Source: Candidatus Methylomirabilis sp.
GTDB taxonomy: Bacteria; Muiribacteriota; Ozemobacteria; Ozemobacterales; Ozemobacteraceae
Assembly: GCA_020722725.1 (NCBI GenBank)
Contig: DYKG01000001.1
Span: 124,001 to 188,000, forward strand
Direction: 5' to 3'
DNA length: 64,000 nt
Shown piece after piece: positions 16,608 through 25,461 of this stretch. The first letter of the stretch is position 1; each line of letters opens with the position of its first letter. Below the pieces are notes generated by a model. That model saw nothing but the letters and a program-made list of their open reading frames with translations. It was not told the origin of the DNA and ran no database searches. The position numbers and the translations under genes are program-made.

Positions 16608-18518
16608 ATGGCAAGATTCACCCAGATTTTCAATTCTTCATTTGAAAATGGCGCAAAGATTGTTGAAATTGCGAAAACTCCGGAGGAATTGAAGAAAACT
16701 CCCGAAGGGCTTTTCAGATCGTGTTATCTGCTCGAAACTGATTCCCCGGAGAGTTTTCAGGCATTGAACCGAGGTCACAAAGAGAAGGTTTACGGGTCAC
16801 TCTGCCTGGTTTTTTCGGTTCGCCGTGCCCGCGATCTTTTGTCTGAAGGTTGCGATTATCATGGGGTAACCATAGAAATCGAGAATAATGGCCGTAAGCT
16901 GCCGCAACTGCCAGGAGCAGCAGAACTCGCAAAAATTCTTGGAAGTGAGAGCTGTCTTATTCTGGTAAATGGATCGCCCTTCAAGCCTGCAACCGAAGTT
17001 TTTGGTTTTCAACAGGTTTATGATGATTCGGTCAAATGTATCGATGCGCTTAAAAAAATGGGAATTCCTCAGGAAACTATAGCTATTTATGCTACTCCTG
17101 AGGAAATATGCATTGAAGTTCACCCTGGTGTTTTCGGGCTGGAAGGGCATGAAAACCTGCCAGAGCTTTATTACCGGGTTTTGTGTCATCTTGCCGAAAT
17201 TCGCGAGGTTGACGGCAGACCGGTTAAAACCCTTGTAAGAACAATAGTTCTACAGAGTTGTAGCAGCGGTTACCAGGTCCTGCTCCCGGGCAGCACTCAC
17301 CCCGTTTTGCACCGTAACAAGGTTGGGGTGGGGGCTTCGCATTTTGCCTATGGGGTGGCCGCATTCTCAGATTTTTGTGCAAAAAAAAGAACAATGCAGG
17401 AATGTCTGCAAGAAACTCTTAACTGGCTTAAATTTATGCAGACACCATTGCCGCCAGTTTCCGGATTGCGTGATAAGGTGATGGCTCTGCCTGATTTACC
17501 TTTTCCGGGAGGAGCACGCGGAACTGTAAAAGCAGCCGGTCAGCCACAGGCAAGAGCTTTCAGCGGTCGTTTTCAGCCGTTGAATCTTGAGCTGGAAGGG
17601 GCAGGCGAGTGTTTAAAAGAAATAGTTCCCACAATTCCCGGAATCTCTTCAGGCCTTGACCGTAGTCTGGGTGGTGGCTGGAGCAGATTTGGCGTTCATC
17701 TGCTGATTGGCCCGGTTGGAAGCGGAAAAGCTGGTTTTCTAATGCAGCAGGCTCTTAAATCTTCAAAAGAAACCGCTGTTCTTTTTGTTTCGTTTGAACA
17801 AAATCTGCGCGAGTTTTCAATAAAAACCGCCTTCAGCGGCGGCAGCAACAGTCTGGGCGACCTGCTCAGCCAGACTTCAGGGCATGATGAGAATGGCCTG
17901 AATGCAAGAAAACAGATGGCAGCAGAAGTCGAGAAGTTGCGGGCAGCTTTGCCGGAATCTTTTTTCTTCAGCGGTGTGGAAACCTGCAGAGAGACATTCG
18001 ATGTCGATGAGATTGGAGAATTGGCTCGAATGCTGCCGCAGGCTGACCATCGACTGGTCATTGTTGAATCATTGAATTCGCAGTTGCTTGGGCCTGACGT
18101 CGGTTTGAAATTGCAGTCCCTTCGACGCCTGGCTCAGGCAGAACGCCTGACTTTTATCGTTTCATTGCATCAGCAGTTTGATTGCCCGAAGAGGCCCCAT
18201 TTCATCGAGGGCATCGACCAGGAGATACTGGAAAAGTTTCAACGCCACTGTGATTCGACCTCGGTTTTTCTGACTGAAAAATTGAATCTGCGCCGTTTTG
18301 TGGCGATGATAAAGGGGCAAATCGATCCGCAATTGATCGGTAAGCTTGAGCAGAAGGCTCTGCAATTGTCAGGTGGGCGGCGCAGCAAAAACGACTCTTA
18401 CACCCTGCTGCGTCTTATTCATTCAAGACTGGGTCGCAAAGATCTGTTGCTGTATCTTTTCCAACCTGATTTCATAAGATTTTTTGAAATTGCCACTTTG
18501 CCCCTTTCAAGGCCTTGA
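16608..18518 (+). CDS. Primase-like/RecA-like (DnaB/KaiC-type) fusion with degenerate motifs
   Basis: A 636-residue cytoplasmic protein with two recognisable parts. Residues about 100-260 resemble the small-subunit (archaeo-eukaryotic) primase fold, with the segment EVHPGVFGLEGHENLPELYY and the later LLPGSTHPVLHRNKVGV, matching the 'P-NSRH-KTGLYKV' stretch of those primases. The usual catalytic 'SGSKGFH' stretch reads ATPEEICIE and I see no DxD motif. Residues about 340-560 are a DnaB/KaiC-type RecA fold (GISSGLDRSLGGG). Its P-loop reads GPVGSGKA, with Ala replacing the Ser/Thr, and its Walker B-like strand reads RLVIVES. Both halves therefore look catalytically weakened or dead. The assignments are by eye; the RecA half is more certain than the primase half. 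Confidence 0.55.
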   Translation: MARFTQIFNSSFENGAKIVEIAKTPEELKKTPEGLFRSCYLLETDSPESFQALNRGHKEKVYGSLCLVFSVRRARDLLSEGCDYHGVTIEIENNGRKLPQLPGAAELAKILGSESCLILVNGSPFKPATEVFGFQQVYDDSVKCIDALKKMGIPQETIAIYATPEEICIEVHPGVFGLEGHENLPELYYRVLCHLAEIREVDGRPVKTLVRTIVLQSCSSGYQVLLPGSTHPVLHRNKVGVGASHFAYGVAAFSDFCAKKRTMQECLQETLNWLKFMQTPLPPVSGLRDKVMALPDLPFPGGARGTVKAAGQPQARAFSGRFQPLNLELEGAGECLKEIVPTIPGISSGLDRSLGGGWSRFGVHLLIGPVGSGKAGFLMQQALKSSKETAVLFVSFEQNLREFSIKTAFSGGSNSLGDLLSQTSGHDENGLNARKQMAAEVEKLRAALPESFFFSGVETCRETFDVDEIGELARMLPQADHRLVIVESLNSQLLGPDVGLKLQSLRRLAQAERLTFIVSLHQQFDCPKRPHFIEGIDQEILEKFQRHCDSTSVFLTEKLNLRRFVAMIKGQIDPQLIGKLEQKALQLSGGRRSKNDSYTLLRLIHSRLGRKDLLLYLFQPDFIRFFEIATLPLSRP

Positions 18519-18520
18519 TT

Positions 18521-18808
18521 ATGGGAAATTTTATTTCTATTTCATGTAGAGTGAATGGCAGGGTTCAGGGTGTCGGTTTTCGGCGATTCGTTCAGAAACT
18601 GGGTCAGCAGCACCAGATTGGCGGCTGGGTAAAAAACAACTTCGACGGCTCGGTTTCGTTTGAAGCCAGAGGATCGGAGGAACAGGTCAGGTGCTTTGTT
18701 GACGCGGTTAAAAAAGGGTCTTTTCTTGCACGGGTCGATGAAATTGATGAAATTAAAACTGAGCTTCTTGAAGAGGCTCCGAGTGCTGCTTTTGAGATAA
18801 GATACTGA
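18521..18808 (+). CDS. acyP: Acylphosphatase
   Basis: A 95-residue protein that hydrolyses carboxyl-phosphate bonds of acylphosphates such as acetyl phosphate or 1,3-bisphosphoglycerate. The signature GRVQGVGFRRFVQ holds the phosphate-binding loop and catalytic Arg, and GWVKNNFDGSV holds the catalytic Asn. The length is typical. ATG 18521 is chosen over the TTG three codons... two codons earlier because it starts at the conventional N-terminus. It lies 2 bp after the stop of the primase/RecA-like gene, so it is co-transcribed. Confidence 0.93.
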   Translation: MGNFISISCRVNGRVQGVGFRRFVQKLGQQHQIGGWVKNNFDGSVSFEARGSEEQVRCFVDAVKKGSFLARVDEIDEIKTELLEEAPSAAFEIRY

Positions 18809-18812
18809 AATT

Positions 18813-19076
18813 TCAGTTCAGGAAAGTTCGCTTGTTTATTTTCTTGAGCGATTTCTGAACTGCTTCTTTAACCCGATAATCCGGGTCGTCCTGATGCAGC
18901 ATCAACAGACGCAGAGCTTCAGAAGTTGCAACATCACCGAGTTTTCTCGCTCCCTCGATTCTGTCTTTAACGTTTTCTGATTTGAGCTTTTTTTCGCACT
19001 CGGCTTCAGCTGCGTTACCGAGACACCCGGTCAGAAACAGGGCCGAAATTAGAAAGAGAATAAAAAATCTGTTCAT
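18813..19076 (-). CDS. Small lipoprotein with a HEAT-like repeat
   Basis: An 87-residue protein with signal peptide and lipobox (LFLTGC, Cys at about residue 18). The mature part has one to two HEAT-like helical repeats: IEGARKLGDVATSEALRLLM, then DDPDYRVKEAVQKSLKKI. HEAT repeats make protein contacts. Full HEAT proteins are much longer, so this may be a stub or an accessory lipoprotein. It lies 9 bp downstream of the B3/B4-domain gene and is probably in the murC transcript. Confidence 0.75.
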   Translation of the reverse strand: MNRFFILFLISALFLTGCLGNAAEAECEKKLKSENVKDRIEGARKLGDVATSEALRLLMLHQDDPDYRVKEAVQKSLKKINKRTFLN

Positions 19077-19085
19077 AGGATACTC

Positions 19086-19760
19086 CTAGTAGTCGAGAAT
19101 GGCAGTTTCGACCTGTCGGGCTTCTGCTTCGGTTTCAAGCAGTTGTTTGAACTGAGAAAGCAGAGAGTTCATGGTTTCTATTGGGGTGATGTTTATCGAA
19201 GAATAAACAAAAACAATAACTCTTTGCGTTTCAGCAAAAACTTTGGTCGCCTGCGAATCTTTGATCGGGCTTCCGACCGGTGATCGGTCTTCGCCATGGC
19301 GTGCTACCAGCAGCAGTTTTTTCAATGAAAGAATCTGCCCTTCGCGGTTAAAAACATACTCTTCATTTTCCAGCCCAATTCTTACGCAGAGGCTCGAGCC
19401 AGTCTTGTCGAGATCGAGAACGCTGATTGGCAGGTGGTATTTTAAAGAAAGGTGATTGTTGATATCGACGACATTGTTGATGGCATTGAATTCGCGGCGG
19501 TTGAGAAGATCTTTGAACAAAAATTCAGAAGCTGGTCGATTTCTGCCTGATGGGTGAAAACCGTAGGCTTTCAACAAGCCCCTGATGCCCTTTTGCATCT
19601 GGTCTGGATAGATGAAATCATCTTTAAGCTGTGGGGCGATATCTTTGCTGATTTGATTCAGATACTTCTCTGAACCGGGTTTAACTTTTATGCCGCTGGC
19701 TTCCACAATTCCAAGGCGCAGATTGCCCGGTGGAAGAGACAAATTGATCTGGGTCTGCAT
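19086..19760 (-). CDS. B3/B4 tRNA-binding-domain protein
   Basis: A 224-residue protein whose residues about 60-200 match the B3/B4 domain of the phenylalanyl-tRNA synthetase beta chain. The matches include FLFKDLLNRREF, NNVVDINNHLSLKYHLPIS, LLVARHGEDRSPVGSP and the final RVIVFVYSS strand. In the synthetase this domain edits mis-acylated tRNA. Stand-alone versions are common in bacteria and often annotated as tRNA-ligase-like or trans-editing candidates, with little experimental work (family knowledge). It lies 45 bp downstream of the murC gene on the same strand. Confidence 0.8.
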   Translation of the reverse strand: MQTQINLSLPPGNLRLGIVEASGIKVKPGSEKYLNQISKDIAPQLKDDFIYPDQMQKGIRGLLKAYGFHPSGRNRPASEFLFKDLLNRREFNAINNVVDINNHLSLKYHLPISVLDLDKTGSSLCVRIGLENEEYVFNREGQILSLKKLLLVARHGEDRSPVGSPIKDSQATKVFAETQRVIVFVYSSINITPIETMNSLLSQFKQLLETEAEARQVETAILDY

Positions 19761-19805
19761 GAAATTTCACCTGAACTGAAAGATATTATCAGAATACCAT
19801 AAGTT

Positions 19806-21182
19806 TCAGGCTGATTGCTGATTTTTCCCGGCAGGAATTTTTTCCAGCAGCTGATGGCAGATCTGATTGATGTCGCGGGCTCCCATGACCAGTACCATGT
19901 CGCCGCTGCGCGCTTCTTTTGAAATCCGTTCGACCAGTTGCCCGCGATCGGCAATGAACCATGCATTGTCGAAGTTGCGTTTAACCTCTTCAACGATCTC
20001 AGCCGAAGAAATATTGCGGTTAACCGTGCCGCCGCCGTAAAAAATCTCATCGAGAAAAAGAAATTCATCGTTTTGCAGGCCAGAAAACACTTCTATCAGC
20101 TCATTTCTGGTAAAGCTGGTCGGGCCATACCCATGCGGCTGGTAAACAATAAAGCGGCGCTGAGAAGATTTACGGGCAGTTCTGACCGCGGCTTCTATTT
20201 CCACGGGATTATGGGCAAAGTCGTCGATTATCTTGACTCCGCAGACATTGCCAACCAGTTCAAAACGTCTTTTCATACCGGGAAAAGCCTTGATCGCAGC
20301 GGCAATTTCTTCGAGGCCGATACCGGCCCGGTGAGTGAGAATTATGGCTGCAAGGGCGTTTAGAACATTGTGCTCACCCGGCATTTTAATTTCAAATCTG
20401 GTATCTGCAAAGGTGAAAGATGAGCTACTGTTGCTGATTTTCACATCTTCAGCCTGGTAATCACAGGTGCGATTAAAGCCATAGGTTTTAACCGAACCCT
20501 GGCAACGCCCGGCAATCTTGCGGCAATTGTCATCTTCACCGCATACCAGTCGAAATTCCGTGGTATTTTCAAGGAAATTTTTAAAAAGAGATAACAATTC
20601 TTCAAGATCTTTGTGGTCACGTGAAATGTTGGTAACCACTGATGCCCAGGGTTGATACTTCACGATCGACCCGTCCGACTCATCTGCTTCAATAATGAAA
20701 TGCGGGCCTTTTCCCTGAAAGGCATTGGTGTCGAGGCCCGAAATAATGCCGCCGACCGCACAGGATGGTTCAAGGCCGCAATATTTTCCGATCCAGGCAA
20801 CCAGACCGGTTGTCGTGGTTTTGCCTGCCGTTCCGCCGACAGCTATTCCCTTTTTCGCATTGAACATCATTGCCAGCAGATCGGAACGCATAATCTGCTC
20901 AAGACCAAGCTCAACCGCTGACAAAATATCGGGAACCTGGTCTTCAACTGCTGTTGATTTAACTATCCTGAATTCATTGGGTTTCAGGCCGGAGTCTTTC
21001 ATGAACGCAGTCGGGCCGGAACCGTCCTGTGGATAAATTTTTACGCCCATGGCGAGCAGACGCTTGCAGTAATCTCCTTCGAGATTGCGATCAGACCCTG
21101 CAACTTTGAATCCAGCATTATGAAGAATCTTTGCCAGTCCGCTCATTCCCATTCCGCCAATGCCGACGAAATATGCGTTCAT
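19806..21182 (-). CDS. murC: UDP-N-acetylmuramate--L-alanine ligase-type Mur ligase
   Basis: A 458-residue Mur ligase joining L-alanine to UDP-MurNAc in cytoplasmic peptidoglycan precursor synthesis. The N-terminal Rossmann motif GIGGMGMSGLA, the ATP loop GGTAGKTTTTG (residues 116-126), ADESDGS in the central domain and the C-terminal DDFAHNPVEIEA are all present. The loop has Ala where MurC normally has His (GTHGKTTT), and DDFAHNP differs from the common DDYGHHP. A Mpl-like or other Mur ligase specificity is therefore possible. It is not in a dcw cluster; its neighbours are a B3/B4 protein and a lipoprotein gene. Confidence 0.85.
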   Translation of the reverse strand: MNAYFVGIGGMGMSGLAKILHNAGFKVAGSDRNLEGDYCKRLLAMGVKIYPQDGSGPTAFMKDSGLKPNEFRIVKSTAVEDQVPDILSAVELGLEQIMRSDLLAMMFNAKKGIAVGGTAGKTTTTGLVAWIGKYCGLEPSCAVGGIISGLDTNAFQGKGPHFIIEADESDGSIVKYQPWASVVTNISRDHKDLEELLSLFKNFLENTTEFRLVCGEDDNCRKIAGRCQGSVKTYGFNRTCDYQAEDVKISNSSSSFTFADTRFEIKMPGEHNVLNALAAIILTHRAGIGLEEIAAAIKAFPGMKRRFELVGNVCGVKIIDDFAHNPVEIEAAVRTARKSSQRRFIVYQPHGYGPTSFTRNELIEVFSGLQNDEFLFLDEIFYGGGTVNRNISSAEIVEEVKRNFDNAWFIADRGQLVERISKEARSGDMVLVMGARDINQICHQLLEKIPAGKNQQSA

Positions 21183-21234
21183 TTTATTCCTCCAGAAAAC
21201 ATCGATAGCGTGAATTTCTTCCCGCTATACCTAT

Positions 21235-21247
21235 CGTCAGAATGACG
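21235..21247. repeat. Short inverted repeat upstream of murC
   Basis: CGTCA-GAA-TGACG forms a 5-bp arm palindrome in the 93-bp gap between the FN3 lipoprotein gene and murC. A second weak inverted repeat (TAGCG...CGCTA) lies just to its left. The function is unknown. Confidence 0.4.
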
Positions 21248-21275
21248 GTTTGAGCTTAATGTACGTTGCTAACCC

Positions 21276-21896
21276 TTAAGGTTCGGTGGTAAAAGAATAA
21301 TCGCGGCTAAGGGTTTTGGTTGAATCAAGGCTGTAACGACTGGCAGCTATGCGGAAATGGTAGGTTGTGGCCGGCTGCAGCTCATATAGCTGAATGCGAT
21401 GCCGGGTTTTCAGTTCTGTATCGGCATAGCTTGAGATCCCATAGAGCTCATTGGTGCCGTAATCCACGTTGCCATCTGATTCAATATCGGTTTCCCATTC
21501 AATGATTGCTGAGTTGCGATAAATCATTGGCACTGAAACCGAGGTGACCCTGGGCATGGGAATCATGTCTACATCGGTAACTGTAAGGGTAATATTGTTT
21601 TCTATAACCAGGCTGCGCTTAATTACCACAAGTTCACCGCTGCCGGTTTGCCACAGAAGCTGATAACGACCCGGTTCAACCAGTGCCGAAAATCTGCCCT
21701 GCTCATCGGTAACAATGGCTCTTTTGCTCGATTCGTTTGAGAGCAACAGATTGGCCATCGGGTACTGGGGCAATTCTCCGAAAATTGTTCCGAAATCGTC
21801 ATTCGTTTCGGTTCGGGGGGTTGAAAGGCAGCCAGTCAATGCTGACAGAGTTAAGAGAAACAGAAAGACCGGTATATATTTGATTGAAATCTTCAT
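21276..21896 (-). CDS. Lipoprotein with carboxypeptidase-regulatory-like and FN3-like domains
   Basis: A 206-residue protein with a signal peptide and lipobox LTGC (Cys at about residue 23). A small beta domain (about 45-105) of the carboxypeptidase regulatory-like type, with DEQGRFSALVEPGRYQL, precedes an FN3 domain (about 112-205) with IIEWETDIESDGNVDYG and ATTYHFRI. The second part matches the N-terminal FN3-like domain of purple acid phosphatases and related extracellular proteins. It probably binds protein or carbohydrate at the cell envelope. It overlaps the FecR gene upstream by 4 bp and is the last gene of the 27.2-21.3 kb cluster. Confidence 0.8.
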   Translation of the reverse strand: MKISIKYIPVFLFLLTLSALTGCLSTPRTETNDDFGTIFGELPQYPMANLLLSNESSKRAIVTDEQGRFSALVEPGRYQLLWQTGSGELVVIKRSLVIENNITLTVTDVDMIPMPRVTSVSVPMIYRNSAIIEWETDIESDGNVDYGTNELYGISSYADTELKTRHRIQLYELQPATTYHFRIAASRYSLDSTKTLSRDYSFTTEP

Positions 21897-23545
21897 TTGA
21901 ACTGCTCACCTGCTGCCTTGACCGTTACTTTCGTTGCAGTAATTTCGCCAAAGCCATTTTTCTGAAATTTCAGGTCGTATTCGCCTGGTGTGACGTTATA
22001 AAATCGGTATTCGCCCATGGAATCGGTGGTGCCCGAAAACCTGGTGCCCTGAACCGTTACCCTGACCCCGGATATCGGGGTGCGCGTCCGTTCATCGACC
22101 ACCCGTCCGGCAAGAACTCCCTGGCGAAGGTCAACCGCAACTTTCAGCCGGGCAAAAAAGAGCCCGGAGGTTTTGCTGTAAAGCCGCCAGTAGCCGTCTT
22201 CGAAGATAAAGGTAAAGATGTCGCTGCCCCGGTCTTCATAGCGGTAGTTCCAATCGGCGGTCAGAGCCGACAGTCGGTAGTTCAGATGAACTTTGATCAG
22301 CCGGTCGGAAAATTCATAGCGGAAGGGATGCAGCCACAGCCTGACATCGCGATACGTTCGCAAGGTATCTTCAAAAACTTTGAGAAAATCAAAATGGGTA
22401 TTGCCCTGCCAGTCACGGTAGTCACGGGATATATGGCCGCGCAGCCACAGATGGTCGTGACGGCTCATTGCCAGGCTCATTTCTTCGCAAAAACGCCGGG
22501 CCAGTAATTTTTTACTGCGCTGATTCTGCACTTCGAATCCGGCTTTGAAGATTCTTATCTTTCTACCCAGCGAATCATGAGAATGAATGGCGCATAAGAA
22601 TTCGGGAATTGCCGGCACCGGAAAAACCACTTCATGGTATCCCTCAGACCCCTCTCTGACCGCGTAGGCCAGTTCTTTGCCGAGATAAAGCTCGAAATTT
22701 TGGTGGGGGCCGGGGTAGGGGGTGATCTTGAACTGCAGGTGAACGGTTCTGATTATTTTCCCCGTGCCTGAATCGAGCTGGTAGTAGCCCTTTTCGTTGA
22801 CCGGCAGATTGCTGATAAAATTGCCGTTAATCTTTACCTGATCGATGGTGAATGGTATGTCGATCTGGGTTTGCTGGTGCAGTTCGCTGAACCGGTTCTG
22901 CCAGCTGGAAAATCGGCGAAACGATTCATATTCGCTTTGCGGGTCGAACATTTTCAGGCCCTGCTCGGTGCCATCGGGTTTTATTTCGAGAAGATAGCTT
23001 TCAGGAATAATCATCGGCTGGGCCATGCCGCTGAGTCGGCAGGCAGCCTGTCCTTTTACAGCCTTGATCAATTCGTGGTTATCATTGCTTTGAATGCTGG
23101 TGTCGCCGTGATTTACCACCAGGCTGGCGTGGCGGCCTTCAATTTCGATCAAACCCGAATCTCTGGCTGAAAGCATCAAAGTAGCTTTGAACAGCTGAAT
23201 TCCAACTTGTGGAAGCTGCTGTGGCTGTACGGTAAAACGCATGCCCGATTTGGGCTTGACCATTATCAGGTTGTCAGCAGACCAGGCAAGAACCGCGTAA
23301 CCGTGGTTGCCGGTGCGCAGTGAGTCGCCATGCATCAGTGTCTGGTGCAGCTCCACCCGGTGCCAGGTTTCTTCATTGAAGTTTCGGTAATAAACCGGGC
23401 CATCACAGAAAATTACGGTCAGCTGCTGTTCGACATAGCCATGATTTGAGATTCTGGCCAGGCGGTTGCTATCTTCTTTGGCCAGACCGGGAAATGTGAG
23501 CAGGCAGGCCAGAAGAACCATCAGCAGAATGTTTTTGCGTTTCAT
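21893..23545 (-). CDS. FecR-domain envelope protein with C-terminal carboxypeptidase-regulatory-like domain
   Basis: A 550-residue exported protein (signal peptide ending near FPGLAKED). Residues about 40-140 form a FecR domain (GDSLRTGNHGYAVLAWSADN, then MVKPKSGMRF). A beta-rich middle follows. Residues about 345-455 look like an NTF2/SnoaL-type domain (ARRFCEEMSLAMSRHDHLWLRG, DGYWRLYSK). Residues about 465-545 form a carboxypeptidase-regulatory-like domain (GRVVDERTRTPISGVRVTV, GEYRFYNVTPGEYDL). No anti-sigma transmembrane arrangement is seen, so this is a structural envelope FecR protein rather than a FecR signal transducer (inference). It overlaps both neighbours by a few bases and is probably a partner of the barrel protein encoded upstream. 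Confidence 0.78.
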   Translation of the reverse strand: MKRKNILLMVLLACLLTFPGLAKEDSNRLARISNHGYVEQQLTVIFCDGPVYYRNFNEETWHRVELHQTLMHGDSLRTGNHGYAVLAWSADNLIMVKPKSGMRFTVQPQQLPQVGIQLFKATLMLSARDSGLIEIEGRHASLVVNHGDTSIQSNDNHELIKAVKGQAACRLSGMAQPMIIPESYLLEIKPDGTEQGLKMFDPQSEYESFRRFSSWQNRFSELHQQTQIDIPFTIDQVKINGNFISNLPVNEKGYYQLDSGTGKIIRTVHLQFKITPYPGPHQNFELYLGKELAYAVREGSEGYHEVVFPVPAIPEFLCAIHSHDSLGRKIRIFKAGFEVQNQRSKKLLARRFCEEMSLAMSRHDHLWLRGHISRDYRDWQGNTHFDFLKVFEDTLRTYRDVRLWLHPFRYEFSDRLIKVHLNYRLSALTADWNYRYEDRGSDIFTFIFEDGYWRLYSKTSGLFFARLKVAVDLRQGVLAGRVVDERTRTPISGVRVTVQGTRFSGTTDSMGEYRFYNVTPGEYDLKFQKNGFGEITATKVTVKAAGEQFK

Positions 23546-25422
23546 TAAAAAGCCCTCAGATAGCGCAATCTTGCTGTGTAATCGTCGTATTCTCTCAGTT
23601 TGTTGCCAAACTGGCTGCGATTACCTTCGAGATCGAGAATCAGTCGCGCAGAGTGACTGTATTCGCGGGTTATCGACATGTTCACCCGATCGTGTTGTGA
23701 ATCGAGGCCGGCATTGGTTGGGTCAACCGACTCGCGCAGGTAATCTAAACCAATGAAAATGTCATTATGAAATTTAGACTTGCCACCAAAGCCAACCATT
23801 TCGGTCTGGTCCATGCCGCCGGCCCTCTTGTGGCTTAACTTTTCAAGGCTGTAAGAACTGTAAACCTTTCTGAACCGGTCGTATTCCCAGGTAAGGGTGA
23901 AATCAAATTTCTGAATGTCGCGGTCGTTGAGAACATTTACGTCATCTTTGTCTATGGTCTGGCTGAGGCCGGCGTAATAATGCATTTCTCCGGCCTTGTG
24001 ATTAATTTCGAGCCACATCAGATCGACAAAACGATCCATGAAGCTTGAATTTTCACTGTATTCGTGCAGAGGCTGGTAAAAAAGATCGATGCGCAGGTCT
24101 TTGTAATATTCACTGGGTTTTAAGGTCACCTGCAGTTCAGGTTGGTCTCGAACGATGGTAGAGCGCTGGTAATTGGCCAGATTATCGCGGGCCTGGCGCT
24201 GGCTGAATCGGGTACTGATAAACTGGTTCAGTTCATAATAGAATCTGGCGAAATATGCCCGTTCATCGCGGGGCGACTGGCCAAGCGGCGAGAGAAATGC
24301 GGTTTCGGCACTTTCCATGCCTGCTTCCAACCTGGCATTTTCTCTTTCATAAGAGGCCTTAACCCGGTAAGCGTCGCCTTTCTGTTCGCCCTGATCATCG
24401 AATTTGTCGAAGTCAGTGTCACTCTGCGCGATTTCGGCATCGAGAAAAATATTTTCGGTTGGCCTGATTCGCAGATCCATTGAATAGAGGCGGTTTGCCA
24501 TTGCCGGCAGATCGTAAACTGCGGCGGCGTTATCGCGCTCATCTTCAGTACCGACCAGGTTCAGCCCGACCCGCACCGATTCATCGCGGGAATGCTCGAG
24601 GCGAATTCCCCCTACGTAGCGGGGGCTTTTCAGGTCATCTTTCTCGGCAGCATAATAACCGGCAAAACCGCTGAGTTTCGTATATTCATATTCTTGAACC
24701 CCATAAAGTCCGAGCATGCTCTGGGTCATGGAAAATTCAGACATTTCCGGAAAAGCGTGGCCGGCTACCAGCCTTGATCGGGCGGTTTGCGAATCGACGG
24801 TAACCTGATTGAGCGTGAAGCCGTTTTTATAGGGTCGGAGATCGTTGGTATAGGTGGTGTCAACGTTGACTGCAATCGTATCGCCGTCATTTCTTGAAGA
24901 GAACATTTCGTAGCGCAGATTCTGCTCGTAAAATTCGCCTTCATTGTGACTTGAAAGGGTTTTGTCGCCATCAACTCTGGTGGTGTAAAAACTGGTGTCG
25001 GTATAGAGGTTTGAGCTGAAAAGCCGGTCTTCTTCCCATTCATTGAGGTCGAAATGATGATCGGGTCGGTTGTCGATAATTGGAATGCTTTCGCTGACCG
25101 GAGGAGGCCTCTGCTCCGATGCGGGCACAAAAATGACCCGGTGCGGGTTTTCGTTCGCCGAAAACCTGGGATCCTGGGCGGTTGCGATCTCGGCTTTAAC
25201 CATTGCCGCCGGCGCAACAACCCGAATGGGTGGTGCAAGCTCAGGGATTGCGAGAGGATTGAAAAAGCTGTGATCGGCGCTAAAATGCTGACCAACCGAA
25301 CGATCTTTTTCGGTCTCGATTCGTTCGGCTGCTTTTTTCGCTTTACCGGCGGTGAATCCGTTTCCGATGAAAACGAGAAACGCCGCCAGAATAAGCATGG
25401 TTATTCTGGCGGAGCGGTTCAT
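23545..25422 (-). CDS. Predicted outer-membrane beta-barrel protein
   Basis: A 625-residue protein with a signal peptide, a proline-rich linker (about residues 60-130) and then about 470 residues of alternating amphipathic strands. It ends in RLRYLRAF, a C-terminal Phe as in outer-membrane barrels recognised by the BAM complex. Strands such as YDADNR-type Tyr/Asp/Arg alternation and the absence of hydrophobic helices support a barrel of many strands. I cannot name a family. It shares one base with the start of the FecR gene and follows the LysM/M23 gene by 39 bp, suggesting an envelope complex. Confidence 0.7.
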   Translation of the reverse strand: MNRSARITMLILAAFLVFIGNGFTAGKAKKAAERIETEKDRSVGQHFSADHSFFNPLAIPELAPPIRVVAPAAMVKAEIATAQDPRFSANENPHRVIFVPASEQRPPPVSESIPIIDNRPDHHFDLNEWEEDRLFSSNLYTDTSFYTTRVDGDKTLSSHNEGEFYEQNLRYEMFSSRNDGDTIAVNVDTTYTNDLRPYKNGFTLNQVTVDSQTARSRLVAGHAFPEMSEFSMTQSMLGLYGVQEYEYTKLSGFAGYYAAEKDDLKSPRYVGGIRLEHSRDESVRVGLNLVGTEDERDNAAAVYDLPAMANRLYSMDLRIRPTENIFLDAEIAQSDTDFDKFDDQGEQKGDAYRVKASYERENARLEAGMESAETAFLSPLGQSPRDERAYFARFYYELNQFISTRFSQRQARDNLANYQRSTIVRDQPELQVTLKPSEYYKDLRIDLFYQPLHEYSENSSFMDRFVDLMWLEINHKAGEMHYYAGLSQTIDKDDVNVLNDRDIQKFDFTLTWEYDRFRKVYSSYSLEKLSHKRAGGMDQTEMVGFGGKSKFHNDIFIGLDYLRESVDPTNAGLDSQHDRVNMSITREYSHSARLILDLEGNRSQFGNKLREYDDYTARLRYLRAF

Positions 25423-25461
25423 TCTGTCTGCAGCTTGATCAATGGCTTTTCCTGTTACAAA

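Noticed and set aside
19688..20068. Minus-strand open frame overlapping murC and the B3/B4 gene
   Set aside because: It lies in another frame of murC, whose C-terminal Mur ligase motifs are intact; no ribosome binding site.
21884..22507. 207-codon plus-strand open frame opposite the FecR gene
   Set aside because: The opposite strand has recognised FecR and carboxypeptidase-regulatory-like domains; this frame has no domain or start site.
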